Assembly (NCBI GenBank): GCA_963575745.1
Contig: CAUYUJ010008591.1
Span: forward strand, 424,075-488,074
Reading direction: 5' to 3'
Source: Prorocentrum cordatum
Taxonomy: Eukaryota > Sar > Dinophyceae > Prorocentrales > Prorocentraceae
DNA: 64,000 nt
Shown: piece after piece, positions 19,844-29,456 of the stretch
Numbering within the stretch: position 1 is the stretch's first letter
Layout of the letters: each line of letters opens with the position of its first letter
Translations under genes and position numbers: made by a program
Notes under the pieces: generated by a model
What the model saw: only the letters and a program-made list of their open reading frames with translations
Databases searched by the model: none
Told to the model about the DNA's origin: nothing

Positions 19844-22599
19844 GGGGGGGGGGGAACATTCACAGTGAGGTCGGCGGGCAGATACGATGCACTAGCATCG
19901 TAGGCCTTGGCTTGTTTGAGCGGGATGACTGCACCGTGCTCTTGTCGGGCAAAGTGGGGGAGCCAGGTGTCGGCGGCCTGAGTGGCGTCGACAACGAAGG
20001 TGCCCGCTGCTGTGGAGAGTATAGGTAGGGGTGAGGTGCGCAGCTTCTTTTTAGAGCCAACGCCGAGCGTGCGGAGGCGCGCAAAGGCAGTGCGCTGTTG
20101 TGAGGTCTGCCATGCTTCGTGCACTTCGGCGGCAATACCTTGCAGGTGAAAAGAGGCGTCCAAGTCGACGGAGCATCGGACTGCTTGCGTGAATTGAGCT
20201 AGGATGATAGCCCTGAGGGCGCTTGCGCGCGCTCGTAGGTGAAGGGCGGCTGCATATGCGGTACCTATGGCAGGGGCGGAGCAGCCGTGAGGAAAGCGGG
20301 TTTGAGCAACGCGTATGGGAGAGACCGCCAAAAACTGGTGCAAGCAGGCCATGCGCATCCGGGGCTTCCATTTAATGGAGGCGTTCGGGCCCGCCATGCC
20401 GGCTCGCATGCTGCGCAGGGCAGCGCCGTTATTGACTGCGGGCATCAGCGAGCGCTCGTCGTGGTGGAGCAAGGCGGCTTGGGGACGGGTAAAGGCTTGC
20501 CTGGAAGGCAAATATCGCTTCCAAGCCGCGATAGCTACCCGCAATAAAAGGTTGCACGCCTCTCGTTGCAGGGTGTTGGCCTTACTTATGGTCAAGGCTC
20601 TGGCATCCATAAGCACGAGGGTGGCCATGGAGATGCGGGAGTTGGTAGGTGCGCGGCCTGTTGCCGTGCGGGGTTGGGGGAATGCCTGTAGCATGGCGTT
20701 GCGCGCCTCCCGGTCAAGGATGAGCGCGTGGTCAGAGGCATGTAAGTCGAAGGTTAAAAGTTCGGGAGGGGGCTTACATGTGTCTTCAAAAAGCTGTCTG
20801 GCCGTCGGGTCGAGGTACGCTGTAGGGTCGTGCGGGATACGCATGACCTGGCATCCCTGATCCTCGGTTGGGCGCAGCTGAAGCTTGAAGCGGCAAGATA
20901 GGCACGGAGCAGCGTGGTCGAGTACAGCGAGTGCCAAGGTAAGGGAGTACTTGACCTCGCACTCAGTGGCTGAGGCGCCTATTGGGATAGCTATGTAATC
21001 CCTGCGCTTCCAATGTTGTTTGAAGGCGGGGTCGCGAGCTGGCGCAATCCACGTGCCCGATCCCATAGGGTGGGGCGCAGAGGTGGCTGGCAGCCAGAGA
21101 TTTGAGGCGAGTAGGAAGCGATGGAAAAAGGAGCCAGCAGTGTTGACCTGCTCCGCATGCTGTGGGCCGATGGCCGCTGATGTTTGTGTGCCTACTGCAG
21201 CATTGGAGTCCATGAGGACCAGAGTGGGAGTGGGCTGCGGCAAAATATGGTCATGCACATGTCGAAGGTGCTGCCACCATGCGGCCTGCTCATGGAGAGG
21301 GCGACCGGAATGGTGAGCATGCGCCACTAGGATGCTGAAGCGTAGGCCGTTCTGACTTATGACGGCCGCGATGATTCGCGGGTCTTGGTGTACAATGCGC
21401 ACATTATGCGACTTTATAGGAAAAGCGGGGATGCCTTTGGCATTAGGAAATACGGGCGTGCTAAGGTTGACCCAGAGCGCGCAGCCGCAAGCATGAGTAC
21501 CCGCTTGCGACTCGGACAGAAAAACTATGTACGGGGGGACTTGGCGTTTGCCAGAGCCCTTGGCGTTGACTCGCGTTTCTTGCACACCTATAACATCGAG
21601 CCCATTGCGTTGAAAGGCGGCGGCCAACTGATGTAGGCGTCCTTTGACGGCCACACCCGTAAGTCTGGCTCTTTGGGAGATGCGCGATGCAGGCGTGAGA
21701 GAAAGAATGTTGGCTGAGGCTAGCCTGAGGCAGCAGGATGCGGTGGCGTCTGCGATAGGCGTTGCCTCCTCGGAGAGACCTGGAAAAACATCAGCGAGCG
21801 AGGTGCGGGGGGGGAGAGGAGGATTAAGGCTAACCTGATGGTTAGGCGGGTATAGGGCGCGCTGTTGCTGGGGGAGGCATTCCAGCCAGAGCCATTCCAG
21901 GATGTGCGCATTGTCCTGGAGAAAACTCATGAGGGGTGGGAGCGTGGGAGGAGGGGGCGCTGCGAGGGAATAAAGTCTGGCTACCGTGTCAACCATTTCG
22001 TTGAGTGGGTCTGCCTGGTGACCGTGCACGTGCTGCCATGTAAAGCGACGTTTCAGACCCAGGACCTTGCACAGACTGTCAAGGCGACTTATGTGCTCTA
22101 TGAGTGGCTCGGCCACAGTACCGCCTTGGGCGGTAGAGACCACGTCCATGTTGTCTGAGTGAAAGGTGAGAGGAACGGCGGGAGGAAGCGGGGACTGAAG
22201 GGCCCATAGCGCCGCCCAGGTGGCGGCATCGAATTCTGCCTTGGCAGAGACTCTCGCTGCTCCTGTCATCTCCGGTGTGGGACACCCGAGGAAGCCGAGG
22301 AAGTGACGAGTGCCGTTGAGCCATGCAAAGACCAAAAAAGCCCACGCTGGCGGGCCAGCGAGATCTCCTTTGGAGGCCCCTCCACTGGCGTCGGTGTATA
22401 TATCCGCGGAGTCGAAAGCCGCGTAGGGTGCGTCAAAGGCGAGGCTGTGCCATGTAGGGAGTGAGGAGGAGTGGAGGGCGGGAAAAATGGCATCAAAATC
22501 CCTGACCAGCTGGATGGAGGTAGCCGTGAGAACCGGTAGCATCCATCCCATGGGCGGGAGCGGGCTGCGACGTATGCCTTGTCGTCTGCCCAGGTTCAC
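19825..22599 (-). CDS. RNase H plus EEP (APE-like) endonuclease protein
   Basis: A ~920-residue ORF. The first in-frame codon after the previous stop is GTG at 22599, overlapping the TGA of the upstream ORF; the first ATG is 16 codons later. The N-terminal RNase H domain has YTDAS (Asp70), AEFDAATWAAL (Glu122), HSDN (Asp149), a WQHVHGHQAD segment and NEMVD (Asp204). The EEP domain follows, with SANI (Asn297), VQETR (Glu341), LMDSNA (Asp464/Asn466), RRDYIAIP (Asp534) and DHAAP (Asp561-His562), the complete set expected for a LINE-type nicking endonuclease. Reading continues to 19825 (TAG), just past an 11-C run at 19844-19854 after which the RT frame takes over. Endonuclease and RT are therefore probably one polyprotein split by a -1 change at the homopolymer. 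An RNase H preceding the endonuclease is unusual. Confidence 0.87.
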   Translation of the reverse strand: MNLGRRQGIRRSPLPPMGWMLPVLTATSIQLVRDFDAIFPALHSSSLPTWHSLAFDAPYAAFDSADIYTDASGGASKGDLAGPPAWAFLVFAWLNGTRHFLGFLGCPTPEMTGAARVSAKAEFDAATWAALWALQSPLPPAVPLTFHSDNMDVVSTAQGGTVAEPLIEHISRLDSLCKVLGLKRRFTWQHVHGHQADPLNEMVDTVARLYSLAAPPPPTLPPLMSFLQDNAHILEWLWLECLPQQQRALYPPNHQVSLNPPLPPRTSLADVFPGLSEEATPIADATASCCLRLASANILSLTPASRISQRARLTGVAVKGRLHQLAAAFQRNGLDVIGVQETRVNAKGSGKRQVPPYIVFLSESQAGTHACGCALWVNLSTPVFPNAKGIPAFPIKSHNVRIVHQDPRIIAAVISQNGLRFSILVAHAHHSGRPLHEQAAWWQHLRHVHDHILPQPTPTLVLMDSNAAVGTQTSAAIGPQHAEQVNTAGSFFHRFLLASNLWLPATSAPHPMGSGTWIAPARDPAFKQHWKRRDYIAIPIGASATECEVKYSLTLALAVLDHAAPCLSCRFKLQLRPTEDQGCQVMRIPHDPTAYLDPTARQLFEDTCKPPPELLTFDLHASDHALILDREARNAMLQAFPQPRTATGRAPTNSRISMATLVLMDARALTISKANTLQREACNLLLRVAIAAWKRYLPSRQAFTRPQAALLHHDERSLMPAVNNGAALRSMRAGMAGPNASIKWKPRMRMACLHQFLAVSPIRVAQTRFPHGCSAPAIGTAYAAALHLRARASALRAIILAQFTQAVRCSVDLDASFHLQGIAAEVHEAWQTSQQRTAFARLRTLGVGSKKKLRTSPLPILSTAAGTFVVDATQAADTWLPHFARQEHGAVIPLKQAKAYDASASYLPADLTVNVPPPPTHSLP

Positions 22600-24962
22600 C
22601 CGTGGGCAGTGCCCAGGGGAGCGACCTGAAAAACCGTGCCGTCGCGCGCTGCCTGGGCCAGGTCGTCCTGAGCAGCCTGTGCTGCGTGGGCCTCGGCTTC
22701 GGCTCGAAGGTCCGCTGCCTCTGCGTCTGCCACTGCATCGGCAAGACAGCGGGAGGCAGCTGTGGCGGGGGCCCCTGCACGGGACGTCAGCTCGGCCTCG
22801 GCTGGCGTTCGCCTGGGGCGGCGGGAGCCGCGAGGGCTCTTGCTGCGCGCCGCCTGCTTGCCTTCAAAATCTTCCTCGCTGATGCCTGGAAGCGCGCGCT
22901 CGTCGGCCTGACCCGCGCGTGCGGATCTGCCCCTGGCCTGAGCGCTTGCGCTGCGGCGGGAGGATGCCATGGTGACTGGCCCCCCTTTATCATCAGAGAG
23001 GTCCCATCCGAGCTGGCTGGCAGAACGGGTAGGCGGGGGCAGTTCGTTAGGCTCCCCTACGGAAGCTGCTGCTGGGCTCGATTGGTTGGTAGTGGCCTCT
23101 CCTGGTGGCGCAGTGGTGGACGCCTCCCCTGTCGGCGTCTCGGGCACTGGCGCTGGCCCAGGTTTAGGCACAAAACCTAGGCGGAAAAGCGGGCCCGCTC
23201 TGACGGGAGCGCGGGCTTGTTCAGAACCTGACGGCGCGGTGGCCCCCCCCCGGGGCGCGGCGCCGTGGCTAGAGACGGCGGCTGGCACTAGTTGCCCGGC
23301 CTTGATCTGTGAGGCTAGGGTGTCTACTGCATTGCGCATGGCCTGGGCCTGAGAGTCAAAACTTGCCTTGATGGTGGCTACCTCCCTGGCCATGGCCTCG
23401 GCGTTGCTCTGCATGGCCGCGGCGAGTGAAGTGATGTAAGGCTGTTCCAACCCTTGGAAGCCTGGGAGGGGCGCGGGGCATTGTTGGAGCGGAGGGGAGG
23501 GCGGCGCGGCAGCGAGGGGCGTGGCCGTTCCTAGGTCGGGCGTGCCATCTCGATCCTCGCCCGCGTGCGATGCAGAGAGTGCCGCAGAGCGCTGTACTGC
23601 TCCAGGCTCGTCCGCCGCCTCCCCCATCATGGGCGAATCAGTGATGGCAGCGACTGGCGGCGCCTGCGATTTGAAATAAGCTAGTAATGTAGATGCCTGG
23701 CTGAGGTCCGCTTGCGCGGTTTGAAGGGCCAGGGCGAGGTTGCGCACGTGCTCCTCTGCCTGAGCTTGCTTAGCAGCCAATTGCTCACAATCGGCACGCA
23801 GAGAGGCGACCACGTGCTCTTGCTCGCTAATATTGGCTAGCGGATCCCTCGCATTGGCCAATTGAAAATTAACTAACGAAATCTCCTTACGGATCTCGGT
23901 GATACGCATATCGGAGTGTCCTAGGAGGGTTGAGGCCCTGAGCTGCAGGATCAGCGCATCCTTGCTCATGGCAAGGGCCTTGCGGTGCTCCAGCAGGCGG
24001 TCGGGCTCTAGCGGGGGATAAATCCAGGCTGAATGAGAGTGCGCCTCGTCTGGGGTGAGGATAGGGCATTGCGCTGTGAGCTCTGCTACTGAGAGCTCAG
24101 TGGCAGGATCCAACGCGCCGAGAGAGGAGAAGGCTTGGTCGGCCATGAGGAACGGAGACTGCTGCACAGAGGCAGGGCCGAAGAGTGTGGGGGAGGTGGC
24201 CTCACCTTCGGGAGGGGGCGCAAAAGGCGAAGGCTGCGACCGGGGAGACTGCCCGATGATTCCCGTGTCCTTGGCGCCGTGCGGGGTGCCAGGAGCCTTT
24301 GAGGCGGGCTGCCCCCCCTCGCTGCGCTGGGCCTCACGGGCCCTGCGAGCCTCGCCCTTCTCCCGCTTCTTGCGCTCCTTGCTGGAGAACACTTCTGGCT
24401 GGGCCGTGTGGTCTCCTGGGGGTGCGGGGAGTAAGCCGTACTCCGCTGCCCATGCAGCCACCTGGTCGAAAGATGGCGGATTTGACGGAGCATGGCCTTT
24501 GCCCATGTGTGCCCCACCCGTGCTTCCAGAAAAGGAGCGTGGGCCCTTGTGGCCCGGCCATGGGCCCGCACCTTGCAGGGGCTTGCGCTGCTCCTGACCT
24601 TTGGCGGGGCCGGGTGTCACCTGCTGGGGTCCCGCCGCCCGAGTCGGAAAACAGGTGGGGCATGAAACGTCAAAAGTGGTATTGGCCCGGCCGCACTGCA
24701 GGCAATACCAAAGCTCGGGAGGGGCGCTGCCTTTCTGGTGCACTGGCTGCTGGGGGGGAGGAAAAAAGTCAGCAGGCAGGCGCGTGGCATATAGGGACGG
24801 AGAGGGAGGAGCAGCCATACGCTGCGTGGGGGAGGTAGCCATGCCGTGCTGCTGCAGCCCTGACGTTGGCGAGAGAGGCGACGCGCGAGGCGGGGGCAAG
24901 GTCGTGGGGACAGCGCCTTGCTGCGGGAGGCCCTGGAAACAGTGGTGGTGAGAGAGCATCAT
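22596..24962 (-). CDS. retroelement ORF1 with RanBP2-type zinc finger and coiled coil
   Basis: A 788-residue ORF from tandem ATGs at 24962/24959; the frame extends a little upstream only through GTG. Near residues 85-104 it carries a textbook RanBP2-type finger, WYCLQCGRANTTFDVSCPTC (W-x-C-x2-C-x3-N-x6-C-x2-C), a module that binds single-stranded RNA or ubiquitin in other proteins. A likely coiled coil runs through about residues 345-420 (ISEQEHVVASLRADCEQLAA and onward). The rest is Ala/Pro/Ser/Gln-rich and probably disordered. Being first on the transcript and RNA-binding by motif, it is the best candidate for the element's gag/ORF1-like nucleoprotein. It ends in TGA at 22596, overlapping the first codon of the next ORF in the -1 frame. 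No perfect slippery heptamer was seen, so the mode of downstream translation is open. Confidence 0.82.
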   Translation of the reverse strand: MMLSHHHCFQGLPQQGAVPTTLPPPRASPLSPTSGLQQHGMATSPTQRMAAPPSPSLYATRLPADFFPPPQQPVHQKGSAPPELWYCLQCGRANTTFDVSCPTCFPTRAAGPQQVTPGPAKGQEQRKPLQGAGPWPGHKGPRSFSGSTGGAHMGKGHAPSNPPSFDQVAAWAAEYGLLPAPPGDHTAQPEVFSSKERKKREKGEARRAREAQRSEGGQPASKAPGTPHGAKDTGIIGQSPRSQPSPFAPPPEGEATSPTLFGPASVQQSPFLMADQAFSSLGALDPATELSVAELTAQCPILTPDEAHSHSAWIYPPLEPDRLLEHRKALAMSKDALILQLRASTLLGHSDMRITEIRKEISLVNFQLANARDPLANISEQEHVVASLRADCEQLAAKQAQAEEHVRNLALALQTAQADLSQASTLLAYFKSQAPPVAAITDSPMMGEAADEPGAVQRSAALSASHAGEDRDGTPDLGTATPLAAAPPSPPLQQCPAPLPGFQGLEQPYITSLAAAMQSNAEAMAREVATIKASFDSQAQAMRNAVDTLASQIKAGQLVPAAVSSHGAAPRGGATAPSGSEQARAPVRAGPLFRLGFVPKPGPAPVPETPTGEASTTAPPGEATTNQSSPAAASVGEPNELPPPTRSASQLGWDLSDDKGGPVTMASSRRSASAQARGRSARAGQADERALPGISEEDFEGKQAARSKSPRGSRRPRRTPAEAELTSRAGAPATAASRCLADAVADAEAADLRAEAEAHAAQAAQDDLAQAARDGTVFQVAPLGTAHG

Positions 24963-25159
24963 TGCGGCTTTATGCACTCTTAAAAGTGTGCGGGCGTTTG
25001 CGCGCTGTTTGCGCGCTCTGCGATGATGAGCGGGCTCGTCGCGAGGCCGCTGGGGGTAGGAGGGAGGAGAGTAAGCAGGCGTCGCGCCTGGCGGGTGGCG
25101 GCCCTTGCGGGCGTCGCGGCGGGGATCGGCGTGGAACCGGTTTGCAAACCGCTCGAGCC

Positions 25160-25400
25160 AAACCTAAGGCATACGGGAGGGAGGAGGGGGCGGGAGGAGG
25201 GAGGACGAGGGACGAGGCGGCGGGGGGAGGAGAGGAGGGCGGGGGGGAGAAAGAGGCGGCGGAGGACGAGAGGAGAGGAGGAGGATGGAGGAGGAGGAGG
25301 GACGAGGAAGAGGGGAGAGGAGCGCAGGACGTGGGGGAGGAAGAGGCGGCGGAGGAGGACGAGAGGAGAGAGAATAGATGAGACAGACAGACAGACATGC
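25160..25400 (+). repeat. purine-rich minisatellite and GACA tract
   Basis: Degenerate GGGAGGACGAGGGACGAGG-type units (25170-25375), followed by about four GACA units (25380-25396). It lies just upstream of the retroelement's first ORF and might be part of its 5' region or host sequence. Confidence 0.75.
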
Positions 25401-25668
25401 TCATGGAATCCCTCGTCAGCTGACCTGGCAAGTGGACAACAATTTCTGAAGAGTTTGGATCCTGAGGGGCGAAAGAGTTTGGACCCCAAATTAAAGCGTG
25501 GGAGCCGTGCGGAGGAGGACCCCTGTAAACCCAAGACCCATCAAAGATGTGGCAATAAGTCCTCCTTTCAAGTTCCCGCGACATCGGTCCCTGCAAAGAT
25601 CCACGTTCACTCAGGGAACTGCCCCATTGCAAGAAAACCGTCTGAAACATCCAGAACCGTGTCGGAAC

Positions 25669-25850
25669 ATCAACACTGCGAATCAACGCTACCGTTGCGT
25701 CCTGACGATCCTGACTCCTGCCAGAACACCATCTCTGGGACGTCAACACCGCGAATCAACGCAACCGTTGCGTCCTGACAGTCCTCCATCGTGCCAAAAC
25801 AACATTCCTGGGCCATCAACTACACTAATCAATGAAGCTGCTTTGAACTC
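25669..25850 (+). repeat. 73-bp tandem repeat
   Basis: Three diverged copies, starting near 25669, 25742 and 25814, share ATCAACAC.GCGAATCAACGC and TTGCGTCCTGAC..TCCT..TC.TGCCA.AACA. A reading frame passes through the repeats (25498-25932) but has no recognisable domain and is not called a gene. Confidence 0.7.
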
Positions 25851-25860
25851 TAAGGACGAA

Positions 25861-26105
25861 TGTGCGCGGCGTCAAAGCAAAAAAAAAAAACATAAGAAAC
25901 ATCTTGAAAAAGGTGCTGCCCTACATCCGTGACGCTCTCGTCAAATCGTGCGCGGCGCTGAAGCGAGAGCCACATGTTGAACAAGGTACCGCCCTGCATC
26001 CGCAAAACTCCTGGACACTGTTAAGACCCAGATGCGCGGCGCTCAAGCGACAACCGCATTCCGAAAGCCACCCGCCCTCCATCCGTGAAACCCGTTGCAC
26101 GTGTT
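25861..26105 (+). repeat. 84-88-bp tandem repeat
   Basis: Three diverged units start at 25861, 25949 and 26033 with TGCGCGGCGCTCAAGCGA-like sequence. Each ends in GCCCTGCATCCGTGAAAC-like sequence. The array follows directly after the 73-bp array, so two unrelated tandem arrays are adjacent. Confidence 0.7.
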
Positions 26106-27198
26106 AATCTGAAGGATCATACATGGTATCAAGGCCTGGGCGACACACCCGACCCGCCCTCCCGACACGTCTCGGGGTGCGACACCGAGAAGTCACTTGC
26201 AGGGGCAAACGGGATGGAGAAGGAGGAGAAGGAGGATCATCACGTGGTTGGGGGCGGAGTCTCAGTCCACCCTACGGCCCATATCACCCTGTTGTGATTG
26301 GCCTTCTCTCTATCTCTGGCGGGACATGTAGTCCGCCAGTCTTTCTGGCGGGCATTTGAACGTGGAGGCATCAGAGAAGTTCGAGCGAGGGTGCTTCCCC
26401 GCGCACAGAAGACGCCGGAGGAGCAGCAGGAGCAGGAGGAGCTGGAGGAACGAGGGCAGATCTGAGCGGGCCCATCCGCTTGCAGCAACGGGCTGCAGGC
26501 CTGCCCCGTCAGATGAGGCTGTAGCCGTCCGTGAGGCCAGCCCTGGGGCGGCCGATGAAGAATCCCACCGGCCCTCTGGGCAGCGGTGGTGCGGAGCGTT
26601 TCCTCCAGTCGGACTGCATTGGACAGGACACGCAGGAGGACACAAGACCCTTCCGGGGGCCACGTTGCCGTAGGAATGCAGGAGGCACGGGTCGCGAGGC
26701 ACAGGACACAAGGCTTGTTCGGCCCGATATTCGATCCTCCCGCGCCTCCCGGCGCCGGGAGGCGCCTGGAAAATCAGCTACGCGAGCTGATTCTCACCCC
26801 CCCCTTTGCTATCCCCCCTTTCGTTCGGCCCGATATTCGATCCTCCCCCTCCTCGCCCCTCGGGAAAAGGGGGTTCACCCTTGTAGCCCCTGGGCAGCGG
26901 TCCTGGACGGGCCGGCACGAGCTGCCCGCGGCTGGCAGCGTGGAGGAGGCCGTGGGAGCCCGTGGCGCCGAGCGCGCTGGGGAAACCGCCCTCCGTGGCG
27001 CAGGCGGGGTAGTCCTCAGAGGCTTTGGACGCCCGAAATGGGTACGGAAAAAGATTGGCGCACTGCCCAACAGCACGTGGTGTCCCCAAAGCAACAGCGG
27101 CCGCTGTTGGGCAGGCGGTCTTCTGTCTCAAGTGGACACGGGCCGCGGCGGCGCGGACAGCGAATCCTGTTCAGAATCAACTGGAACTGCTGTTCTGG
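26106..27198. other. gene-poor stretch with short duplications
   Basis: No gene can be supported. A 24-bp phrase starting TTCGGCCCGATATTCGATCC occurs at about 26719 and 26826, and a CTCCCGGCGCCGGGAG hairpin lies between the copies. Long overlapping frames on both strands have no recognisable domain. Confidence 0.4.
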
Positions 27199-27325
27199 CC
27201 ATCGCTCGGACGCCCATTCCCTGTGTTTTTTTCGGTTTCGTGCGTGGTTTTTTCGCCGAGTGATCGAGGACGCTCCTCGATGGTCCTCGCCGAAGGGAAA
27301 ATGCACACGTCCGAGCGATGCCAAG
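27199..27325. mobile_element. MITE family B, copy 2
   Basis: Starts CATCGCTCGGACGCCCAT and ends CACACGTCCGAGCGATGCC, with an interior TTCGGTTTCGTGCGTGGTTT shared with copy 3. The family is defined by its CATCGCTCGGACGT termini. The flanks are only weakly similar, so no clear target duplication is claimed. Confidence 0.72.
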
Positions 27326-28300
27326 TGCTGGGCATTGTACCTTTCCTTTCCGTACCCATGTCGTTCGTGCTGCGAGGTGCTGTGGGTCCGCCTCGGCGCG
27401 CACGCCGGGCCCCCAGCAGCGCAGCGCCGGTCATCGGGGCAGCAGGGAGGAGGCGATCCTGCCCGCAGGGCGCGTGCCCTGCGATCTTGTGGATGCCACT
27501 GGAGGCGCCCTCGGCGGCAAAACTGCTGCGACGCTTGAGCCCTGAGGCGATATTAGCGAGGTGCGCCTCTCCTGGGGGTCCTGGCTTAATTGGCCACGTG
27601 GCTGGCAGGGCGGGAGGTCCCGCGCCCCTTCCAACTCCAGCCGGTGGCCTGCCAGAGCAACGCGGGCGGCGGTGTGCTGCGGAAGGACCCCTGGCGAGGC
27701 TCTCATCTCCTTCGTGCGCTCGCGACATTGTGTAATCTTCAGGTCGGCCGCTTGCGCAACGCTCTACCGACATGCGATTGCTTTATTGGTCGCCGTGGAC
27801 CCGAGGTGGGTGGTGGCGCTCTCGCCTCTGAGCGGGAGCCATTGGCGCCACCGCCGTCGGCGGCGACGCAGAGCTGGCCGCACCAGCGATAGAGCGATAG
27901 ATCTAAACGGGGGCACCGAGAAGCGAAGTGGCCAGCGTGCAAGAGCGGGAAGAGGGCAGAGGGGGCGGCCGCGGAGGGGGGGAGGAGGACTCGTACACTC
28001 ACAGGCACTCGCATGGCAGCGAAAATTGTGGAGCGCTGCCAGAACGAGGAGGAGGGGCGGGGAGGAGGAGGGGGGGGGGAGGGGGGGGCGGAGGAGGAGG
28101 CATGCGAGAAAAGGAGGAGGGGACGGAAGAACGGGGAGGAGGAGCGAGAGCAGGAGCAGGAGGACGAGGAGCAGCCGCCAGCGGAGGCGGCCTCGTTGCA
28201 CTTCCGCCATATTCCGCCTCCCTTCCGCCGCTCTGCCCCGGGAAAGCGATGCCAACCCCAAAATTCCTCGAAGGCAGCGAGGCCCCTTCTGGAGCACGCC
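27326..28300. other. gene-free GC-rich stretch
   Basis: Nothing recognised. Several overlapping reading frames on both strands run into the purine repeats at 28050 and beyond and appear to be by-products of GC-rich composition. Confidence 0.4.
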
Positions 28301-28632
28301 ATATGAGGAGGAGGGGGAGGAGGCGGAGGAGGAGGAGGAGGAGGAGGAGGAGGAGAAGAAGGAGGAGCAGGAGGAGGAGGAGGAGGGAGGGAGGGAGGGA
28401 GGGAGGGAGGAGGAGGGAGGGAGGGAGGAGGGAGGAAGGGAGGAAGGTAGGGAGGAGGAGGGGAGGGAGGAGGAGGAGGAGGGAGGAGGGAGGAGGGAGG
28501 AGGGAGGAGGGAAGGGAGGAGGAGGAGGAGGAGGAGGAGGAGGAGGAGGAGGGAGGGGAGGGAGGAGGAGGAGAGGAGGAGGAGGAGGAAGAGGAGGAGG
28601 AAGGAGGAGGAGGAGGAGGAGGAGGAGGAGGA
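28300..28632 (+). repeat. GGA/GGGA microsatellite
   Basis: Over 300 bp of nearly uninterrupted GGA and GGGA units, purine on the plus strand. It gives poly-Glu/Gly/Arg frames on plus and poly-Leu/Ser/Pro on minus, none of them real. Confidence 0.95.
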
Positions 28633-28633
28633 A

Positions 28634-28690
28634 CTCCGTGGCCTTCTGCCCCCGGTTCTTGAGCTTCTCCTCCAGGGTCAGCACCCGCTC
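28634..28690 (-). other. possible coiled-coil exon fragment
   Basis: The minus strand encodes EERVLTLEEKLKNRGQKATE, an unambiguous heptad-type helix, ending at GCCACGGAG exactly where the complement of the GGA microsatellite begins. It is preceded by CCGTGAG, a candidate 3' splice site. It may be a real small exon whose downstream intron is the simple-sequence tract. Confidence 0.32.
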
Positions 28691-28780
28691 CTCGGCTCAC
28701 GGCCGCGACGGCGGTGCAGGCGCCAAGGCTGGTGGGAGCGAGGCGGCCAGAAGGTCGGATGGGAGGCACAGGAGGAAGGC

Positions 28781-28922
28781 AGCGACGACGACGACGACGA
28801 CGACGACGACGGCTGCGGCGGCGGCGACCACGACGACGACGACGACGGCGGCGACGACTGCGGCGGCGGCGGCGGCCACGACGACGGCGACGGCGATCAC
28901 GACGACAGCGACGACGACGAAG
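28781..28922 (+). repeat. GAC/GGC trinucleotide tract
   Basis: (GAC)n with GGC interruptions over about 140 bp. It would encode poly-Asp, -Thr or -Arg depending on frame. Confidence 0.93.
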
Positions 28923-29333
28923 GGGACAGGGGAGCAGGAGGATGATATGTTTAGGCTGCCCCCTGCTAGGGACCCGTCGCGCGGCGAGATCCCGAGACAA
29001 TGGGAGGAACCAAAGTTGGGCGATGACCTTGAGCCCGAAATGTCCAGACCCCCCTGCAATCCAGCACAATCTGACATCGAAAGAAGAGGGGGGCGGGAAG
29101 GGGGCAGGATCTGACCAGCAGGCTGGCCAGCCATGGATGGCCGCGAGCGGCCGTCGAGACACCGAGCCGTGAGCCAACGAGGCGCGACGCGAGCGCACCT
29201 GCACCTCCTGTGTGGCGCAGGCCGGCCATCGTGCCCAAGATGCTCCCAAGGAGGCCCCAGAACTGCCCCCCCAAAAGGCCTCCGAGGGCGCTCCGAAGGG
29301 ACCTCAAGCAGAATTCCTGAGGTCCCTGACCCA

Positions 29334-29367
29334 CGTCGGCGTCGTCGTCGTCGTCGTCGGCGTGGTC

Positions 29368-29405
<38 letters not shown>

Positions 29406-29422
29406 AGACGTCGTCGCCGTCG

Positions 29423-29454
<32 letters not shown>

Positions 29455-29456
29455 CT
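29334..29456 (+). repeat. CGT trinucleotide tract
   Basis: (CGT)n / (GTC)n over about 120 bp, the complementary strand type of the GAC tract at 28781-28922. The two could pair as arms of a long imperfect inverted repeat about 410 bp apart. Confidence 0.93.

Larger units (their letters stand above)
13181..24962 (-). mobile_element. multi-ORF non-LTR-like retroelement with methyltransferase-like domain
   Basis: Composite of six or seven consecutive same-strand ORFs spanning 11.8 kb. In order of transcription they are: a RanBP2-type zinc-finger protein (22596-24962); RNase H plus EEP endonuclease (19825-22599); reverse transcriptase, C2H2 fingers and a C5-methyltransferase-like domain (15995-19843); a proline-rich coiled-coil protein (14901-15983); and small unknown proteins (14103-14807, 13285-14091, 13181-13570). 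Spacers are overlapping to 93 nt. No LTRs, integrase or protease are seen. An APE/EEP nuclease with an RT lacking an integrase is typical of LINEs, but an RNase H placed N-terminal to the endonuclease and extra ORFs 3' of the RT are not the usual arrangement. The catalytic residues of RNase H, EEP and RT are all present, so the copy looks young. The ends and target duplication could not be fixed. Confidence 0.85.

Noticed and set aside
27561-29114. 517-codon plus-strand frame
   Set aside because: Passes through GGA and GAC microsatellites; the poly-Glu and poly-Thr are repeat products.
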